Positions 63,339-64,000 of a stretch of 64,000 bases of DNA are shown here, in pieces (position 1 is the first letter of the stretch; each line of letters starts with the position of its first letter). The notes beneath the pieces were generated by a model. The model searched no databases, was not told the DNA's origin, and was given only the letters and a program-made list of their open reading frames with translations. The position numbers and the translations under genes were made by a program. Where the stretch lies: positions 62,001 to 126,000 of the forward strand of contig NZ_JAERQJ010000006.1 in assembly GCF_016735115.1 (NCBI RefSeq). The letters run 5' to 3'. This stretch comes from Aquimarina mytili (GTDB taxonomy: Bacteria; Bacteroidota; Bacteroidia; Flavobacteriales; Flavobacteriaceae).

Positions 63339-63401
63339 CTATCTCACGACGCTTTCGTTCTGAGAAGACCACCACCAAATATTTGTTAAGATTATGTTCA
63401 T
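63339..63401 (-). CDS. trpL: trp operon leader peptide
   Basis: This is a 20-codon reading frame starting ATG at 63401 and ending TAG at 63339-63341. The peptide is MNIILTNIWWWSSQNESVVR. Codons 9-11 are TGG TGG TGG (63369-63377), the Trp sensor. It lies 17 bases downstream of the promoter -7 element, and the terminator follows. A ribosome that stalls at the Trp codons would free the segment after them to pair with the terminator. It is too short for a usual gene call and is supported by context and composition. Confidence 0.88.
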   Translation of the reverse strand: MNIILTNIWWWSSQNESVVR

Positions 63402-63418
63402 GTTTCTTATTATTGATT

Positions 63419-63450
63419 CAAATATATAAATTAATTATAATTCTAAACAA
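63419..63450 (-). promoter_or_regulatory. Promoter of the trp operon
   Basis: On the minus strand TTG (63448-63450), 21 bases, then TATATTTG (63419-63426). It is a full match to the Bacteroidota promoter. The transcript would start about 12 bases before the leader peptide ATG. Confidence 0.78.
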
Positions 63451-63456
63451 CAAAAA

Positions 63457-64000
63457 TTACATTTTTAAGTCTACCGCTAATTCGAACTCATCGCTAATCG
63501 CTTTATCTCCAAGATTATCAAAGAAACTTCCAGATCCGTATTTAATATCATACTTTGTTCTATCTACTTTTAATGTAGTTGAAGCAGCATCTCCTTTTAT
63601 TGCCAAATCAAACTGAATAGGATTTGTTTTTCCTTTTATAGTTAGATCTCCAGCAATTTTATATCCTTTGTCTACTTTCTTTGCTTTTGTAACTACAAGT
63701 TTTGCTGTTTTATGCTTATCAATACTAAAAAAATCGTCAGAGCTCAGATGTCCTTCTAATTTTTCTTTTCCTTTTCCGGCTTCCAAATCTGTTACAGTAA
63801 GTGAAGTCATATCTACTGTAAATTCTCCACTGGTAATACTTTCACCTTCAAAAACCAGGAATCCTTCGGATAGTTTTAATGTTCCGGTATGTTGCCCAGT
63901 AACTTTTTTACCTGTCCAGTTAATGGTACCTTCTTTAATTTCTTTTTTCTGTGCCAAAACAGAGGTTGTAGCAATAATGGCAATAGCTAAGATTAGTGAT
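63457..64000 (-). CDS. YceI-family exported protein (5' end outside window)
   Basis: YceI proteins are lipocalin-like barrels that bind isoprenoid or other lipids in the periplasm. The visible 181 codons start within a signal peptide (SLILAIAIIATTSVLAQ) and continue with INWTGKKVTGQHTGTLKL, MTSLTVTDLEAGKGKEKL, HLSSDDFFSIDKHKTAKLVV, DLTIKGKTNPIQFDL and the C-terminal SDEFELAVDL. The frame remains open to base 64000, so the true start is outside. A TTG at 63957 lies inside the signal peptide and is not the start. Confidence 0.93.
   Translation of the reverse strand, partial: SLILAIAIIATTSVLAQKKEIKEGTINWTGKKVTGQHTGTLKLSEGFLVFEGESITSGEFTVDMTSLTVTDLEAGKGKEKLEGHLSSDDFFSIDKHKTAKLVVTKAKKVDKGYKIAGDLTIKGKTNPIQFDLAIKGDAASTTLKVDRTKYDIKYGSGSFFDNLGDKAISDEFELAVDLKM

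Overview
The window comes from a low-GC member of the Bacteroidota, almost certainly a marine Flavobacteriaceae and possibly Aquimarina-like (the genus is a guess). The evidence is the -7 element TAnnTTTG in front of many genes, A-rich leaders without Shine-Dalgarno sequences, a protein with a type IX secretion tail, lipoproteins with short lipoboxes, and typical flavobacterial gene neighbourhoods. There are no rRNA or tRNA genes, no prophage, no insertion sequence with a transposase and no CRISPR array. Both ends cut a gene: lpxK at the left and a YceI-family gene at the right.

Layout. 1-8.8 kb: lpxK, then on the minus strand lipA, gap and a TPR hybrid histidine kinase, an ECF sigma factor with a small membrane protein, murB and an aminotransferase. 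8.9-21 kb: core genes: an aspartyl protease with a PDZ domain, a DUF1573 protein, valS, an acyl-CoA-binding protein, the phospholipid pair psd/cdsA with a LUD protein, ftsH and rsfS, birA, and pyrE with an SRPBCC protein facing a NUDIX hydrolase. 21-33 kb: more accessory: an M14 carboxypeptidase, a SulP transporter, an LCMT-like methyltransferase, a large secreted beta-helix protein with a T9SS tail, and a DUF1501/DUF1800 pair. 33-46 kb: coaD, ddl, a PASTA protein, an RluA-type pseudouridine synthase, an AraC-type membrane regulator, an exported amidohydrolase, a cold-shock protein, yaaA, and a three-gene TRAP transporter. 46-55 kb: pyruvate carboxylase and an MBOAT/SGNH/SGNH cluster for O-acylation of an extracytoplasmic glycan. 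56.5-63.4 kb: a complete trp operon, trpEGDCFBA on the minus strand.

Two things stand out. First, the trp operon has a classical attenuator: a promoter, a 20-codon leader peptide with three consecutive Trp codons, a pairing that could act as antiterminator, and a strong terminator 48 bases before trpE. Second, many intergenic spaces hold phased repeats with periods of exactly 7, 21 or 42 bases. There is a 12-unit 21-bp array whose polarity flips in the middle (21.04-21.30 kb), a ten-repeat 21-bp array directly behind the DUF1501 gene (30.22-30.43 kb), a 42-bp array with a 15-base palindrome in each unit (54.67-54.90 kb), and degenerate heptamer arrays at 25.75, 34.13, 55.00, 57.29, 58.58 and 60.09 kb, three of them inside the trp operon. 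Unit sequences differ, but the period is always a multiple of 7. I do not recognise a described function for these arrays.
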